Source: Rhodococcus triatomae
Lineage (GTDB): Bacteria > Actinomycetota > Actinomycetes > Mycobacteriales > Mycobacteriaceae
Direction of reading: 5' to 3'
Length of the DNA: 64,000 nt
NCBI RefSeq assembly: GCF_014217785.1
Contig: NZ_CP048814.1
Span: 2,790,001 to 2,854,000, forward strand
Positions 8,134 through 16,442 of this stretch are shown here, in pieces. Made by a program: the position numbers and the translations under genes. Below the pieces are notes generated by a model. That model did no database searches, was not told the DNA's origin, and worked only from the letters and a program-made list of their open reading frames with translations. Positions within the stretch are counted from its first letter, which is position 1; each line of letters opens with the position of its first letter.

Positions 8134-9417
8134 ATGGCCGATCACCCCGGACGTGAGGCCGTCGCCGCGGTCTGGCGGATCGAGTCGGCTCGGATCGTGG
8201 GTGCGCTCGCCCGGTACACCGGCGATTTCGCGTGGGCCGAGGACCTCGCTCAGGAGGCACTGGCCGAGGCATTGGTGACCTGGCCGCGAGACGGCGTGCC
8301 CCGCAATCCGGCGGGATGGCTGCTCACGGTGGGTCGTCGCCGGGCGATCGACGGCTTCCGGCGTCGCTCCGCTCTCGACGAACGCCATGCCGCCCTCGCA
8401 CGCGATCTGGGCGACGGCGGTGCCGTGTCCGGAAGCAGGCCGGCCCAGCACAGCCGGGACGACGACGTGCTGTGGGATCCGGACCGGATCGACGACGACG
8501 TCCTCGCGCTGATGTTCCTCGCCTGCCACCCGGTGCTCCCGCGGGAGGCGCGGGTCGCGCTCACGTTGCGCGTGGTGGGCGGATTGACCAGCGACGAGAT
8601 CGCCAGGGCGTTCTTCGTTCCAACCCCCACGGTCCAGGCTCGGATCACCCGGGCGAAGAAGACCCTGGGGGCGGCTCGGGTGCCGTTCGAGGTGCCGGCC
8701 GCCGCCGACCGGGCCGAACGGCTCCCCTCGGTGCTGGGCGTGGTCTACGTGATCTTCACCGAAGGGTCCTCGGCCAGCTCCGGAGACGAATTGATCCGAG
8801 TGGATCTCGCCGGCGAGGCGCAGCGGTTGGCTCGCGTGCTGGCCCGGCTGGTTCCCGACTCGGCCGAGGCACACGGGTTGCTGGCTCTGTTCGAACTGAC
8901 TGCGGCTCGGTTTCCCGCCCGTACCGGCCCCGGCGGTGAACCGGTACTCCTCGAGCATCAGGACCGTCGGCGCTGGGATCGCGCGGCGATCAGGCGCGGC
9001 CGGGCCGCACTCGAGCGTGCCGAACACACCGGGAGGGGTCTCGGCGCGTACGGCCTCCAAGCGGTGATCGCCGAATGTCACGCCGTCGCACCGTCGGTCG
9101 AGGAGACGAACTGGGAGCGCATCGTGCTCGTCTACGAGGCGCTCGGCCGGATCGCACCCTCGCCGGTGGTCGATCTCAACCGGGCAGTGGCGGTGTCGAT
9201 GGCACAGGGACCCGCTCCGGCGCTCGCGCTCGTCGACGAACTGGTCGCGGACGGCGCTCTGGCATCGTCCCCTCTGCTACCGACCGTGCGCGGCGAGTTG
9301 CTCGTGAGGCTCGGACGGGTGGACGAGGCGCGCGCCGAGTGGGAGAGTGCCGTGCGGTTGTGCGGCAACACCCGTGAGCGAGTGGTGTTGCTGCGCAAGC
9401 TGGCCGACCTCGGCTGA
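8134..9417 (+). CDS. ECF42-type RNA polymerase sigma factor
   Basis: This is an ECF sigma factor of about 427 residues. Region 2 is near residues 10-75 (LAEDLAQEALAEALV, then WLLTVGRRRAIDGFRR). Region 4 is near residues 125-180 (LTLRVVGGLTSDEIARAF and the following recognition helix). A long C-terminal helical, TPR-like extension follows, which is the mark of the ECF42 group. No anti-sigma factor lies nearby; in this group the C-terminal extension is thought to control activity. I chose the ATG at 8134 because the conserved N-terminus begins just after it. A GTG at 8101 would add 11 residues. Confidence 0.88.
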   Translation: MADHPGREAVAAVWRIESARIVGALARYTGDFAWAEDLAQEALAEALVTWPRDGVPRNPAGWLLTVGRRRAIDGFRRRSALDERHAALARDLGDGGAVSGSRPAQHSRDDDVLWDPDRIDDDVLALMFLACHPVLPREARVALTLRVVGGLTSDEIARAFFVPTPTVQARITRAKKTLGAARVPFEVPAAADRAERLPSVLGVVYVIFTEGSSASSGDELIRVDLAGEAQRLARVLARLVPDSAEAHGLLALFELTAARFPARTGPGGEPVLLEHQDRRRWDRAAIRRGRAALERAEHTGRGLGAYGLQAVIAECHAVAPSVEETNWERIVLVYEALGRIAPSPVVDLNRAVAVSMAQGPAPALALVDELVADGALASSPLLPTVRGELLVRLGRVDEARAEWESAVRLCGNTRERVVLLRKLADLG

Positions 9418-9430
9418 CGAACGGCCAGGT

Positions 9431-9775
9431 TCAGCCGGCGTCGTCCGCCGACGCGCACCGTCGCAGTTCGTCGGTCAGTCGTCCCAACGCGGCCAGGTGT
9501 CCGCGGTCGAGGGTGATCCGATAGCGGCGCTCCGTGCCGTGGCGGGAGTCGGTCGCGATGTGGGTGGTCTTCAGCACGGACAGGTGGCGCGACACCGTGG
9601 ACTGCGGAAGGCCGGTGGCATCGACGATCACGGACACGGAGACCGGTTCGCCTTCGGCGCGAAGCAGTACGCGCACGATCTCCTGCCGGGTCGGGTCCGA
9701 CAGGGCCTTGAACACCGGGAGAAGTGCGCCGAGTTCGTCGCTCACCGACGCGGGTTCGGCCGCGCCGCCGGTCAT
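9431..9775 (-). CDS. ArsR-family winged-helix repressor
   Basis: This 114-residue regulator has a full winged helix: FKALSDPTRQEIVRVLL, then PQSTVSRHLSVLKTTHI as recognition helix, and RRYRITLDRG as wing. I see no CxC metal site in the recognition helix. The ATG at 9775 overlaps the stop of the oxidoreductase gene (ATGA), so both are made from one transcript. It probably autoregulates this operon, and a palindrome at 10660-10671 in front of the first gene is a candidate site. The ligand is unknown. Confidence 0.85.
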   Translation of the reverse strand: MTGGAAEPASVSDELGALLPVFKALSDPTRQEIVRVLLRAEGEPVSVSVIVDATGLPQSTVSRHLSVLKTTHIATDSRHGTERRYRITLDRGHLAALGRLTDELRRCASADDAG

Positions 9776-10641
9776 GTCGTCGTCCTGGACTCGACGAGCA
9801 ACTCGGCGAGGACGGGGGTGGTCGCGGATCCGGCCTCGATCCAGTCCTCCAGCAGGGTTTCGGTCTGACGTCGTTGCCGGGCAAAGTGTTCGGCGGCGTA
9901 GGTGCGGAAGTCGAACGGCACCAACGTGGGGACCGCGCGGAGCGCGAGCCCCACCGTCCATGTCGGGGGCGCCACCCGAATCGGGGCTCCGACTGCTGCT
10001 CGGGCCTCGCGTGCCCCGGCGAGGGCACGGCCCGGTTGCCGGGCCAGCCGGTCCCAGTCCCCACCGAGGATGGTCAGTTCGGCCATGAACGGCATCGTCA
10101 GCGCGGCTTGCGCGAGAATGTCCCGGAGTTCGCCGACCTTCGCGCGCGTACCCGCCTGCGTGAACCAGGTTCGTACCGTGCCGGCGCCGGCGCCCGACAC
10201 CGTGACGAGTGGGCTCCTCGGTGGCACCCAGTAGCCGGTGCCGGCCGAGCTCTCACCCCGGACCGCGAGGAACCCGGGGGCGAGCACGACGAGGCGTTCC
10301 GCGCCGACGAGTGACCGGAGACGTCGAATCTCGCTGGGAACCTGACTGACGGTGCCGAACAGAGGGGCCGGGTGTGCCGCCGAGATGTGTGCGACGACGT
10401 CCTCGGTCTCCGACACGGCTCCGGTCAGAATCACCGCGTCCCAATGCCCTTCGGCCACGTCGTCGAGTGCCCGGGTCGTGACGACGGCTGCGTCGGCCCT
10501 CGCGGATCGCCGGGAGAGCGGAAACGCTCCGTGGACCTGCATCGGTCCGCGTCGGGAGCCCAGAACGATGTCGTGTGAGCCACCGAGCGTGGTGGCCAGA
10601 ACCGTGCCGACGGCGCCGGCTCCGACGATCAATATCCTCAT
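9772..10641 (-). CDS. Ketopantoate reductase-like NAD(P)-binding oxidoreductase
   Basis: This 289-residue protein opens with a Rossmann dinucleotide-binding motif, MRILIVGAGAVGTVLA, followed by a basic patch (SRR) that suggests NADPH. The arrangement resembles ApbA/PanE-type reductases, but the C-terminal part is diverged, so the substrate should not be assumed to be ketopantoate. I chose the ATG at 10641 because the Gly-rich motif starts there; an upstream start would add six residues. It is the first gene of a two-gene operon with the ArsR regulator, which suggests inducible detoxification or redox function. Confidence 0.65.
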   Translation of the reverse strand: MRILIVGAGAVGTVLATTLGGSHDIVLGSRRGPMQVHGAFPLSRRSARADAAVVTTRALDDVAEGHWDAVILTGAVSETEDVVAHISAAHPAPLFGTVSQVPSEIRRLRSLVGAERLVVLAPGFLAVRGESSAGTGYWVPPRSPLVTVSGAGAGTVRTWFTQAGTRAKVGELRDILAQAALTMPFMAELTILGGDWDRLARQPGRALAGAREARAAVGAPIRVAPPTWTVGLALRAVPTLVPFDFRTYAAEHFARQRRQTETLLEDWIEAGSATTPVLAELLVESRTTT

Positions 10642-10659
10642 CCCCGGTACACTACCCAT

Positions 10660-10671
10660 ATATCCGGATAT
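10660..10671. promoter_or_regulatory. Candidate ArsR operator upstream of 10641
   Basis: The perfect 12-bp palindrome ATATCCGGATAT lies 18 bp upstream of the oxidoreductase start, in an AT-rich patch. Position and symmetry suit an ArsR-type operator for the adjacent operon. Confidence 0.4.
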
Positions 10672-10680
10672 GCGGGTATA

Positions 10681-11055
10681 TCAGCCTTCCTTCACCAGGC
10701 AGAACGGGTGGCCGGCCGGGTCGAGGAAGACCCGGAAGCTGTCCGGGGTGGGCTGGATCTCGGCCTTGCGCGCCCCGATCGCGAGTACCTGCTGCTCGCC
10801 GGCGTCCAGGTCGGGGACGTCGAAGTCGATGTGTGCCTGCTGCGGATGGTCGTTGCCGGGCCACACCGGCGGTCGGTGACCACGCACCTGCTGGAACGCG
10901 ATCGTCGCGCCCGCCGGGCTCACGAGTTCCACCCAGGACGGGTCGCCGTCCCAGGGGCGGATCGGCCAGCCCGTGATCGCACTGTAGAACTCGGCGAGCG
11001 CCACCGTGTCCGGGCAGTCGAGGGCTGTGAGTGAGAATCGCGCGATACCGGGCAC
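10681..11055 (-). CDS. VOC-family (glyoxalase-like) protein
   Basis: This 124-residue single-chain protein has two beta-alpha-beta-beta-beta modules typical of the vicinal oxygen chelate fold: LTALDCPDTVALAEFYSAITGW at the front and AHIDFDVPDLD ... VFLDPAGHPFCLV at the back. The HIDF and DPAGHPFC segments resemble the metal-site positions of glyoxalase/bleomycin-resistance proteins. The start is a GTG at 11055. Many actinobacterial paralogs exist without a known substrate, so no reaction is assigned. Confidence 0.8.
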   Translation of the reverse strand: MPGIARFSLTALDCPDTVALAEFYSAITGWPIRPWDGDPSWVELVSPAGATIAFQQVRGHRPPVWPGNDHPQQAHIDFDVPDLDAGEQQVLAIGARKAEIQPTPDSFRVFLDPAGHPFCLVKEG

Positions 11056-11116
11056 CGGAACTCCAGGGGTTGTCGGGTCGTCGTCCCCTCGATGGTAGGG
11101 CCCGGGCCTCCCGAGG

Positions 11117-12145
11117 TCAGGGTGAACCGTCCTCGGTGGCGAGTGTGCGGCGGTATCTGTTCGCCAGCCAGGCGCCCATCATGAGCTGGACCTGATGGAA
11201 CACCATCAGCGGCAGGACGATCTGGCCGACGGGCTGTCCGGCGAACAGCACTGCCGCCATGGGTAGTCCGGAGACGAGCGCCTTCTTCGTTCCGCAGAAC
11301 TGGATGGCCCGGACGTCGGGGCGTTCGAAACCCATTCGCTCCGCCGCGAATCGAGTGAACCACAACATGAATGCGACGACGGCCATCGACAGCAGGGTCA
11401 ACTGGAGCAGTGCGGTGCGGGCAACCGATTCCCAGACGCCGTCTCGCTCTCCGGCCGAGAACGCGGAGTACACGATGAGGACGACCGATTCTCTGCCGAC
11501 GTATTTCAGCGTGCCCGCGTGACGGGCCACCCAACCGCTGACCAGCGGACGCGCCAGCTGGCCCAGGACGAACGGCAGGAACAGTTGTACGGCGATTCCG
11601 AGTGCTGCCGAGCCGGGGGAGCCCATCTGTCCCGTGGTGGACATCAACACGAATGCCAGTGCAGGAGTGAGGAACATTCCGAAGAGATTGGACGCAGAGG
11701 CGCTGGTGATCGCGCCCGGCACGTTGCCTCCCGCGAGCGCGGTGAACGCGATCGAGGCCTGGACGGTGGAGGGAACCAGGCAGGTGAACAGGATGCCGGC
11801 GTACAGGCGAGGATCGAGTACGGCATCGGGAACCCACCGTAGTGCCACCCCGATGACGGGGAACACGACGAAGGTGAAGGTGAGCACCGTCAGATGCAGC
11901 CGCCAATGCGTGAGTCCGGCGACGGCGTCCCACGGTGCGATGCGGACGCCGTACAGGAAGAACAGCACGCCGATGGAGAAGCCGGCGAGGCCGTCGACCC
12001 AGGGCACCGCCGGGCCCGACACGGGAAAGACGAGGGCGACGATCACCGCCGCGTGGACGGACAGGATGAATCCGTCGAAGCCGATCATCCGGAGGAAGCT
12101 GCCGACCTGTCTCCGGGAGAGAGTGCCGAAACATCTTTCGCGCAT
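11117..12145 (-). CDS. BASS-family (bile acid:Na+ symporter-like) transporter
   Basis: This is a 342-residue protein with about nine to ten membrane segments, of the PSE/YfeH branch of the bile acid:sodium symporter family. Features are FLYGVRI in helix 2, FTCLVPSTVQASIAFTALAGGN (the conserved crossover region), and FCGTKKALVSGLPMA near the end. These proteins move organic anions with sodium. The ATG at 12145 is the first start consistent with the family length. A longer upstream frame is present but reads across the end of the DUF1345 gene and is not coding. The substrate is not predictable. Confidence 0.82.
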   Translation of the reverse strand: MRERCFGTLSRRQVGSFLRMIGFDGFILSVHAAVIVALVFPVSGPAVPWVDGLAGFSIGVLFFLYGVRIAPWDAVAGLTHWRLHLTVLTFTFVVFPVIGVALRWVPDAVLDPRLYAGILFTCLVPSTVQASIAFTALAGGNVPGAITSASASNLFGMFLTPALAFVLMSTTGQMGSPGSAALGIAVQLFLPFVLGQLARPLVSGWVARHAGTLKYVGRESVVLIVYSAFSAGERDGVWESVARTALLQLTLLSMAVVAFMLWFTRFAAERMGFERPDVRAIQFCGTKKALVSGLPMAAVLFAGQPVGQIVLPLMVFHQVQLMMGAWLANRYRRTLATEDGSP

Positions 12146-12213
12146 GGGTGATCCCCGGCCCTTTCCCTCGAAGAACTCTCGAGTCCTTGTGCCAGTGGTG
12201 TCGGCCGGTGTGG

Positions 12214-12864
12214 TCAGCCGGTGACGATGCCGGCGACCAGGTTGATCGCCGTCGCGAGAATGACCGCGCCGAAGACGTACGACAGCAGGCAGTGACGCAG
12301 CGTGACCGCCCGGATTTCCCGGCTCGACACGTCGGTATCGGAGACCTGGTAGGTCATGCCGAGGTTGTAGCTGAAATAGAAGAAGTCGCGAAATGCCGGT
12401 GGATCGGTGGAATTGAAGTCGATTCCACCCTTCGCTGCCGGATCGCCCGCGCCCTCGTAGTAGAGGAACGCGTAGCGCGTCGCGTACATCAGATGCAGAC
12501 ACGCCCAGGTCATGAATACTCCGAACAGGGCGGCGGCGGCCTGTGTCGCTCCGGCCTGCGACCCGCCCGCCACCTGCAGGGCGACGATGCCGCCGAGCCC
12601 GCCCGATGCGGCGGCGACGACGACGAGTTCGTCGGTGAGCGGGCTGAAGTCCTCGCGCCTGATGTTGCGGTGGGTGTCCTCCGGGCCCATCGGCCACAGC
12701 ACTGCCCACCCTGCGGCGACGAACGCCGCCGCTGCTGCCGCGATGCCTGCGAGTGCACCCAGCGCGGCGGAGGCGGTCAGTGCGCCGACCGCGCCCACCG
12801 CGAGGCCGAGAAGCAACGAAATTCCGAGCCGGGGGACAGCCGAGGTGGGGAGTCGCACTCGCAT
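12214..12864 (-). CDS. DUF1345 membrane protein
   Basis: This 216-residue protein has five or six membrane segments and the DUF1345 hallmarks [13 protein letters not shown] and [22 protein letters not shown]. It ends with a helix holding [21 protein letters not shown]. The function of this family is unknown. I chose the ATG at 12864, because the 36 residues that a longer frame would add look non-coding. It is 68 bp upstream of the BASS transporter gene on the same strand, so the two may be cotranscribed. Confidence 0.8.
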   Translation of the reverse strand: MRVRLPTSAVPRLGISLLLGLAVGAVGALTASAALGALAGIAAAAAAFVAAGWAVLWPMGPEDTHRNIRREDFSPLTDELVVVAAASGGLGGIVALQVAGGSQAGATQAAAALFGVFMTWACLHLMYATRYAFLYYEGAGDPAAKGGIDFNSTDPPAFRDFFYFSYNLGMTYQVSDTDVSSREIRAVTLRHCLLSYVFGAVILATAINLVAGIVTG

Positions 12865-12993
12865 ACCGTCGTCCTCCTCGTAGTCGTTCCGGTGTCGAGC
12901 GCCGTGTCTTTCGTGACGAATTACGGGAAAGCGAGCTCGTGAAAACAACCGTATTTCTCCCCGGACCGGCATGTCAATATCGACAAGATCACC

Positions 12994-13019
12994 TATAGCC
13001 TCGAACGATACCGGCTATA
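12994..13019. promoter_or_regulatory. Inverted repeat in the 321-bp gap upstream of formate dehydrogenase
   Basis: TATAGCC (12994-13000) and GGCTATA (13013-13019) form a 7-bp inverted repeat spaced by 12 bp. The half-block CGAACGATA within it recurs at 13071-13079, and both copies are followed by CGGCT after one variable base. The gap 12865-13185 is AT-richer than its surroundings and holds no gene. These could be binding sites for the LysR regulator downstream or for another factor. Confidence 0.35.
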
Positions 13020-13185
13020 CGCTGGTCTTATACGCCCTGTTCGGCGGGAATGAATTCGCCGATATAGACGCGAACGATAACGGCTGTCGCTGCGGCCTAT
13101 TTGCCGATTCCGGGCCGTCGGAGTATTTCTGGAAATGCGGTCGCGAAGTGAATGAATTCTTACAATTCGGAACGGTGGCCTTGCC

Positions 13186-14379
13186 ATGGCCAAGATTCTC
13201 GTCGTCCTGTATCCGGACCCTCTGGACGGTTATCCACCTGCCTATGCCCGCGACAGCATTCCCGCGGTCACGGACTATCCGGACGGACAGACCCTGCCGA
13301 GCCCGTCCGGTATCGACTTCACCCCGGGTGAGCTCCTCGGATCGGTCTCGGGTGAACTCGGATTGCGCCGGTTCCTCGACGAGGCCGGGCACGAGCTGAT
13401 CGTCACGAGCGACAAGGACGGTCCGGACTCGGTGTTCGAGCGCGAGCTCCCCACCGCCGATGTCGTGATCTCCCAACCGTTCTGGCCGGCCTATCTCGAT
13501 GCCGCGCGGATCGACAAGGCGAAGAAGCTGAAGTTGGTCGTGACTGCCGGTATCGGATCCGATCACGTCGATCTGGATGCCGCGATGCGCCGGGGGATCA
13601 CGGTCGCCGAGGTGACGTACAGCAACTCCATCAGTGTGGCCGAGCACGCCATGATGCTGATCCTCGACCTCGTGCGGAACTTCGTCCCTTCCCACGAGTG
13701 GGTGACCACGAAGCGCGGGTGGAACATCGCCGATTCCGTCTCCCGCTCCTACGATCTCGAAGGGATGGATGTCGGTGTCCTGGCCGCAGGCCGTATCGGC
13801 ATCGCGTTGATGAAGAGGTTGGCGCCCTTCGGTGTCCACTTGCACTACAACGACAGGCGGCGGCTGCCCGCCGAACTGGAGAAGGAACTCGACCTCACCT
13901 TCCATCCCGATGTCGAGTCCCTCGCGACGAACGTCGACGTCCTGTCGATCCATGCCCCGCTGACGAACGAGACGCATCACCTCTTCGGTGACGCCCTGAT
14001 CGGGAAGATGCGGCGAGGCTCCTACATCGTGAACACGGCGCGTGCCGAGATCATGGAACGTGACGCCGTCGTCCGTGCTCTCGAGACCGGTCACCTGGCC
14101 GGCTATGCCGGCGACGTGTGGTACCCCCAGCCTCCGGGCCCGGACCACCCGTGGCGAACGATGCCGAACAATGCGATGACCCCGCACATCTCGGGTACGT
14201 CGTTGTCGGCCCAGGCGCGCTACGCCGCCGGCACCCGGGAGATCCTCGAGGCCTTCCTCGACGGGAAGCCGATCCGGGACGAGTACCTGATCGTCGAGGG
14301 CGGCACGCTCGCCGGGACCGGAGCCAAGTCGTACAGCACGGACGGAAAGGGCACACCGGGTAGCTCCGGTGACGCGTGA
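13186..14379 (+). CDS. fdh: NAD-dependent formate dehydrogenase
   Basis: This 397-residue D-2-hydroxyacid-dehydrogenase-fold enzyme oxidises formate to CO2 with NAD+. It matches the Pseudomonas sp. 101 type closely: Pro98-Phe99, TAGIGSDHVD (120-129), Asn147, the family-specific AAGRIG nucleotide loop (200-205), Arg286, Asp310, Gln315, and the PHISG motif with His334 and Ser336. All known catalytic positions are present with an offset of one or two. An acidic residue at the NAD-binding site (YND, 221-223) fits NAD rather than NADP. It is followed by a 56-residue gene and faces a LysR regulator. Such metal-free FDHs usually supply NADH from C1 compounds. Confidence 0.95.
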   Translation: MAKILVVLYPDPLDGYPPAYARDSIPAVTDYPDGQTLPSPSGIDFTPGELLGSVSGELGLRRFLDEAGHELIVTSDKDGPDSVFERELPTADVVISQPFWPAYLDAARIDKAKKLKLVVTAGIGSDHVDLDAAMRRGITVAEVTYSNSISVAEHAMMLILDLVRNFVPSHEWVTTKRGWNIADSVSRSYDLEGMDVGVLAAGRIGIALMKRLAPFGVHLHYNDRRRLPAELEKELDLTFHPDVESLATNVDVLSIHAPLTNETHHLFGDALIGKMRRGSYIVNTARAEIMERDAVVRALETGHLAGYAGDVWYPQPPGPDHPWRTMPNNAMTPHISGTSLSAQARYAAGTREILEAFLDGKPIRDEYLIVEGGTLAGTGAKSYSTDGKGTPGSSGDA

Positions 14380-14395
14380 CGGGGGAGGCGTGGAC

Positions 14396-14566
14396 ATGAG
14401 CGACTGGTACTACGAGGTCTCGACGGGCCGGGTCACCCGCGGCAAGGTGCCGGGAGTGTTCGACAGGATGGGTCCGTATCCGAGCGAAGAGGCGGCGCGA
14501 GATGCTCTCGCGCTGGTCCGAGAACGCAACGAGGCCGCAGACGAGGCCGAGCGGGAACAGGCGTAG
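14396..14566 (+). CDS. Small conserved actinobacterial protein (SPOR-like length and pattern)
   Basis: This 56-residue protein begins MSDWYYEVSTGRV and has an amphipathic acidic C-terminal helix. The ATG at 14396 has GGGGGAGG about 7 bases upstream, which makes it the clear start. It lies 16 bp after formate dehydrogenase on the same strand. Similar short proteins with WYY near the start and a PYPSEEAARDAL block are common in actinobacteria, but no function is known to me. Confidence 0.65.
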   Translation: MSDWYYEVSTGRVTRGKVPGVFDRMGPYPSEEAARDALALVRERNEAADEAEREQA

Positions 14567-14643
14567 CGCCGGTCGCGCAGGTGCATCGGTCGGCGGACGC
14601 TCGTCCGCCGACCGATGTCGCCGTCCGCGATGCTCTGACCGAG

Positions 14644-15537
14644 TCACAGCCGAAGGTCGACGACCACCTTCGACACGACGTCGTCGAAAGCCCGAGCCGC
14701 CGCACTCCGATACGCGGTGGTCCGGGTCAACAGCTCGATCCCGCGGGTCGGCAGCTCCGGTTCGAGTGAGATCGGTGCGAGGTAGTCGGCGTGGCCGTCG
14801 GCGATGGCGCCGGGCAGGATCGTTGCCATCGCACCGCGGCGGACCACCTCGAGCAGTGCGCCGATCGAATCGGCTTCGAGGACGACGTTCGGCGTGATGT
14901 CCTGCTCGGAGAAGTAGTCGTCGATCCGCATGCGGGTGGCGAAGTTCGGGGTGAGCAGCGCGAGGGGTACGCGGGCGAGATCGCCGATCGGCAGAGGAGA
15001 CTGCCGACGCGCGAGGGGGCTCACCGAGGATGCGACGAGCCCGAGCCTCTCGATGAACAGTGGGGACGAACGGATTCCGGCGGTCCGAGATTCGCCGAAC
15101 CCGATCCCGAGGTCCACGGTGTCGGTCAGCAGGGCCGCCTCGATCCGCGACTGGGAGGCCTCGGTGACCGACAGTGTGATTCCCGGATACGACCGGTGGA
15201 ATCGGTGGAGCAGCGGCCCGGTGAGATACGCGGTGATCGTCGGGATGACCGACAGCCGCACCTGTCCGCGGGACAGATCCTGGACGTCGTGTACCGCTCG
15301 CTCTCCGGCTTCGAGCTCGCGTAGCGCCAGCCGCGAATGGCGAGCGTATGCCTCGCCCGCATCCGTGAGCCGTACCGAGCGTCCGGAGCGGTCGAGGAGC
15401 TGAACACCCAGACCGGTCTCCAGTTGCTTGATCTGCTGGGACAGCGTCGGCTGCGACACCTGCAGCGCCTCCGCCGCCCTGCTGAAGCTGCCGTGGTCGG
15501 CGACGGCGAGGAGGTAGCGGACGTGGCGGAGCTCCAT
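14644..15537 (-). CDS. LysR-family transcriptional regulator (CynR-like)
   Basis: This 297-residue regulator has an N-terminal winged helix (residues 1-60: MELRHVRYLLAVADHGSFSRAA, then VSQPTLSQQIKQLE) and a C-terminal periplasmic-binding-like effector domain. The closest pattern I recognise is CynR/CbbR-like. The start at 15537 is placed at MELRHV; a longer frame would add ten residues. It is convergent with the FDH-side genes and divergent from the SDR gene, sharing an 80-bp promoter region, so the SDR is its most likely target. Confidence 0.88.
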   Translation of the reverse strand: MELRHVRYLLAVADHGSFSRAAEALQVSQPTLSQQIKQLETGLGVQLLDRSGRSVRLTDAGEAYARHSRLALRELEAGERAVHDVQDLSRGQVRLSVIPTITAYLTGPLLHRFHRSYPGITLSVTEASQSRIEAALLTDTVDLGIGFGESRTAGIRSSPLFIERLGLVASSVSPLARRQSPLPIGDLARVPLALLTPNFATRMRIDDYFSEQDITPNVVLEADSIGALLEVVRRGAMATILPGAIADGHADYLAPISLEPELPTRGIELLTRTTAYRSAAARAFDDVVSKVVVDLRL

Positions 15538-15550
15538 GCCTGCAACTATA

Positions 15551-15593
15551 GAACCGAGCGATGGCAATCGTCCGTGTGTTCGGTTCGGTCTAT
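15551..15593. promoter_or_regulatory. LysR-type inverted repeats in the divergent promoter
   Basis: GAACCGA at 15551-15557 and TCGGTTC at 15580-15586 form an inverted repeat. A second overlapping copy, TTCGGTCTAT, reaches 15593. This lies in the 79-bp interval between the LysR start and the SDR start and is a candidate operator for both genes. Confidence 0.45.
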
Positions 15594-15616
15594 CGGGCTG
15601 CCGCTACCGTGGAGCC

Positions 15617-16411
15617 ATGCGCATCGACCTCTCGGGAAAGACCGCACTCGTCACCGGATCGACGCAGGGCATCGGCTCCGCGATCGCGGCAGCACTGGCC
15701 GATGCCGGAGCGCAGGTGGCGGTCAACGGTCGACGTCCTGAGGCGGTGGACACGGCGATCGAGGGCTTGCGCAGTGCGGAGCCTGCTCGGGATCTGATAC
15801 CTGCGCCCGGCGACGTGACGACGGAGGAGGGCGCCGCCGCCGTGTCGGCCGCGCTGCCCCACGTCGACGTCCTCGTCAACAATCTGGGGATCTTCGGCAG
15901 TGCACCGGCGTTGGAGATCAGCGACGACGAATGGCGCCGTTACTTCGAGACCAACGTGCTCAGCGCAGTCCGTCTGACTCGGTCGGTTCTGCCCGGCATG
16001 ATGGAGCGCCGGTGGGGCCGGGTACTGAACATCGCCAGCGACTCCGCGATCGTCATTCCGGCCGAGATGATCCACTACGGCACGTCGAAGACCGCCCTGC
16101 TCGCGGTGTCCCGCGGATTCGCCAAGGAGGCTGCGGGTACCGGCGTCACGGTGAACTCCGTGATCGCCGGCCCCACCCACACCGGCGGTGTCGAGGACTT
16201 CGTCTACGAACTCGTCGACAGCGCGCTGCCGTGGGAGGAGGCGCAGCGTGAGTTCATGCTGAAGTTCCGTCCACAATCGTTGTTGCAGCGTCTGATCGAG
16301 CCGGAGGAGATCGCGAACATGGTTGCCTACCTGTCGTCCCCGCTGGCCTCGGCCACGACCGGCGCGGCGGTCCGTGTCGACGGCGGATACGTCGACTCGA
16401 TCCTGCCCTGA
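15617..16411 (+). CDS. Short-chain dehydrogenase/reductase (SDR)
   Basis: This 264-residue classical SDR shows TGSTQGIG (13-20) for the cofactor, NNLG (88-91), Asn113, Ser141/143 and YxxxK with Tyr154 and Lys158. The Arg pair at 39-40 after the second strand favours NADP(H). The C-terminal DGGY segment is also typical. I used the ATG at 15617, preceded by GGAG, rather than a longer frame that crosses the operator. It is probably regulated by the divergent LysR protein. The substrate is unknown. Confidence 0.88.
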   Translation: MRIDLSGKTALVTGSTQGIGSAIAAALADAGAQVAVNGRRPEAVDTAIEGLRSAEPARDLIPAPGDVTTEEGAAAVSAALPHVDVLVNNLGIFGSAPALEISDDEWRRYFETNVLSAVRLTRSVLPGMMERRWGRVLNIASDSAIVIPAEMIHYGTSKTALLAVSRGFAKEAAGTGVTVNSVIAGPTHTGGVEDFVYELVDSALPWEEAQREFMLKFRPQSLLQRLIEPEEIANMVAYLSSPLASATTGAAVRVDGGYVDSILP

Positions 16412-16442
16412 CCCGATGATCGTCCCTGAGATTCGGCGGTCC

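Noticed and set aside
12146..12709. N-terminal extension of the BASS transporter frame to 530 residues
   Set aside because: The extra part reads through the DUF1345 gene in another frame and has no membrane or family pattern; the family length fits the ATG at 12145.
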